Assembly (NCBI GenBank): GCA_019192545.1
Contig: JAHCMI010000077.1
Span: 1-43,495, forward strand
Origin: Rivularia sp. MS3
GTDB taxonomy: Bacteria; Cyanobacteriota; Cyanobacteriia; Cyanobacteriales; Nostocaceae
DNA length: 43,495 nucleotides
Reading direction: 5' to 3'
The notes beneath the pieces are model-generated. The model was given only the letters and a program-made list of their open reading frames with translations, had not been told where the DNA came from and did no database searches. The translations under genes and the position numbers were made by a program. This document shows, one piece after another, positions 43,387 to 43,495 of this stretch. The number at the start of each line of letters is the position of its first letter. Position 1 is the first letter of the stretch.

Positions 43387-43495
43387 TAACCACTAACCAC
43401 TAACTACTAACCACTAACCACTAACCACTAACCACTAACTACTAACCACTAACCACTAACCACTAACCACTAACCACTAACCACTAACCACTAAC
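43387..43495. repeat. Heptamer tandem repeat (CCACTAA)n, running off the window
   Basis: About 15 copies of CCACTAA with a few TACTAA variants, continuing to the last base. Its full length is not known. It begins about 40 bases after the nblB stop. Confidence 0.9.

Noticed and set aside
42603-43495. Possible CRISPR arrays
   Set aside because: The repeats are 7-bp units directly adjacent to each other, without spacers, and no cas gene is near.
1-43495. tRNA or rRNA genes
   Set aside because: I looked for the GTTCRA-type T-loop with paired arms and found only chance matches inside coding genes. A covariance search would be needed to be sure.

Overview
The window looks like chromosomal DNA of a filamentous, probably heterocyst-forming cyanobacterium (Nostocales type). 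It is AT-rich and carries HIP1-type GCGATCGC octamers. It also has heptameric short tandem repeats (CTAACAA and CCACTAA), many small dispersed palindromic repeats, and cyanobacterial genes: petN, a BicA-like bicarbonate transporter, crtD, an FtsH3-type protease, nblB, a PEP-CTERM esterase and an SLH-domain lipoprotein. I cannot name the species.

Layout. 117-2583 (-): a HopA1-type lyase and an APH-type kinase, paralogous to a second pair at 24488-26844. 3436-4144 (-): an alkyltransferase-like protein and a TMEM14 protein. 4242-8626 (+): three genes, a DUF815 ATPase, a membrane-anchored coiled-coil protein with a TerB_C-like end, and a DUF2791/BrxD-like ATPase. 9492-11183 (+): a BicA-like SulP transporter. 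11245-12109 (-): a DUF262 gene broken by an internal deletion and a 125-bp MITE. 12465-17936 (+): a membrane Ser/Thr kinase, a SIMPL protein, a secreted protein and crtD. 18143-18402 (-): petN and a 53-aa membrane protein. 18518-19559 (+): a membrane protein and a DEDDh exonuclease. 27091-43351: mostly ordinary chromosomal genes, including pabC-like, ftsH, uvsE, mnmE, an M42 peptidase, a CBS protein and nblB.

The most interesting part is 19711-26844, all on the minus strand. In transcription order it holds an APH-type kinase, a HopA1-type lyase, three small precursor-like genes, and two proteins that each appear to join a PqqD-like recognition domain to a haem-oxygenase-like di-iron fold. The three small proteins share a 38-residue leader ending in Gly-Gly, then have long Pro-rich cores that all end in PVIL. 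Kinase plus HopA1 is the Ser/Thr dehydration pair known from class V lanthipeptides and thioamitides. I therefore read this as a RiPP (ribosomally made, modified peptide) cluster of unfamiliar composition. One di-iron protein keeps its metal ligands and the other has lost several, so they may be an oxidase and a leader-binding partner. No transporter or leader peptidase lies in the window.

Between genes there is much repetitive DNA: two intact 125-bp MITEs with 5-bp target duplications plus a decayed relative, paired hairpin repeats, and heptamer arrays on both sides of nblB.
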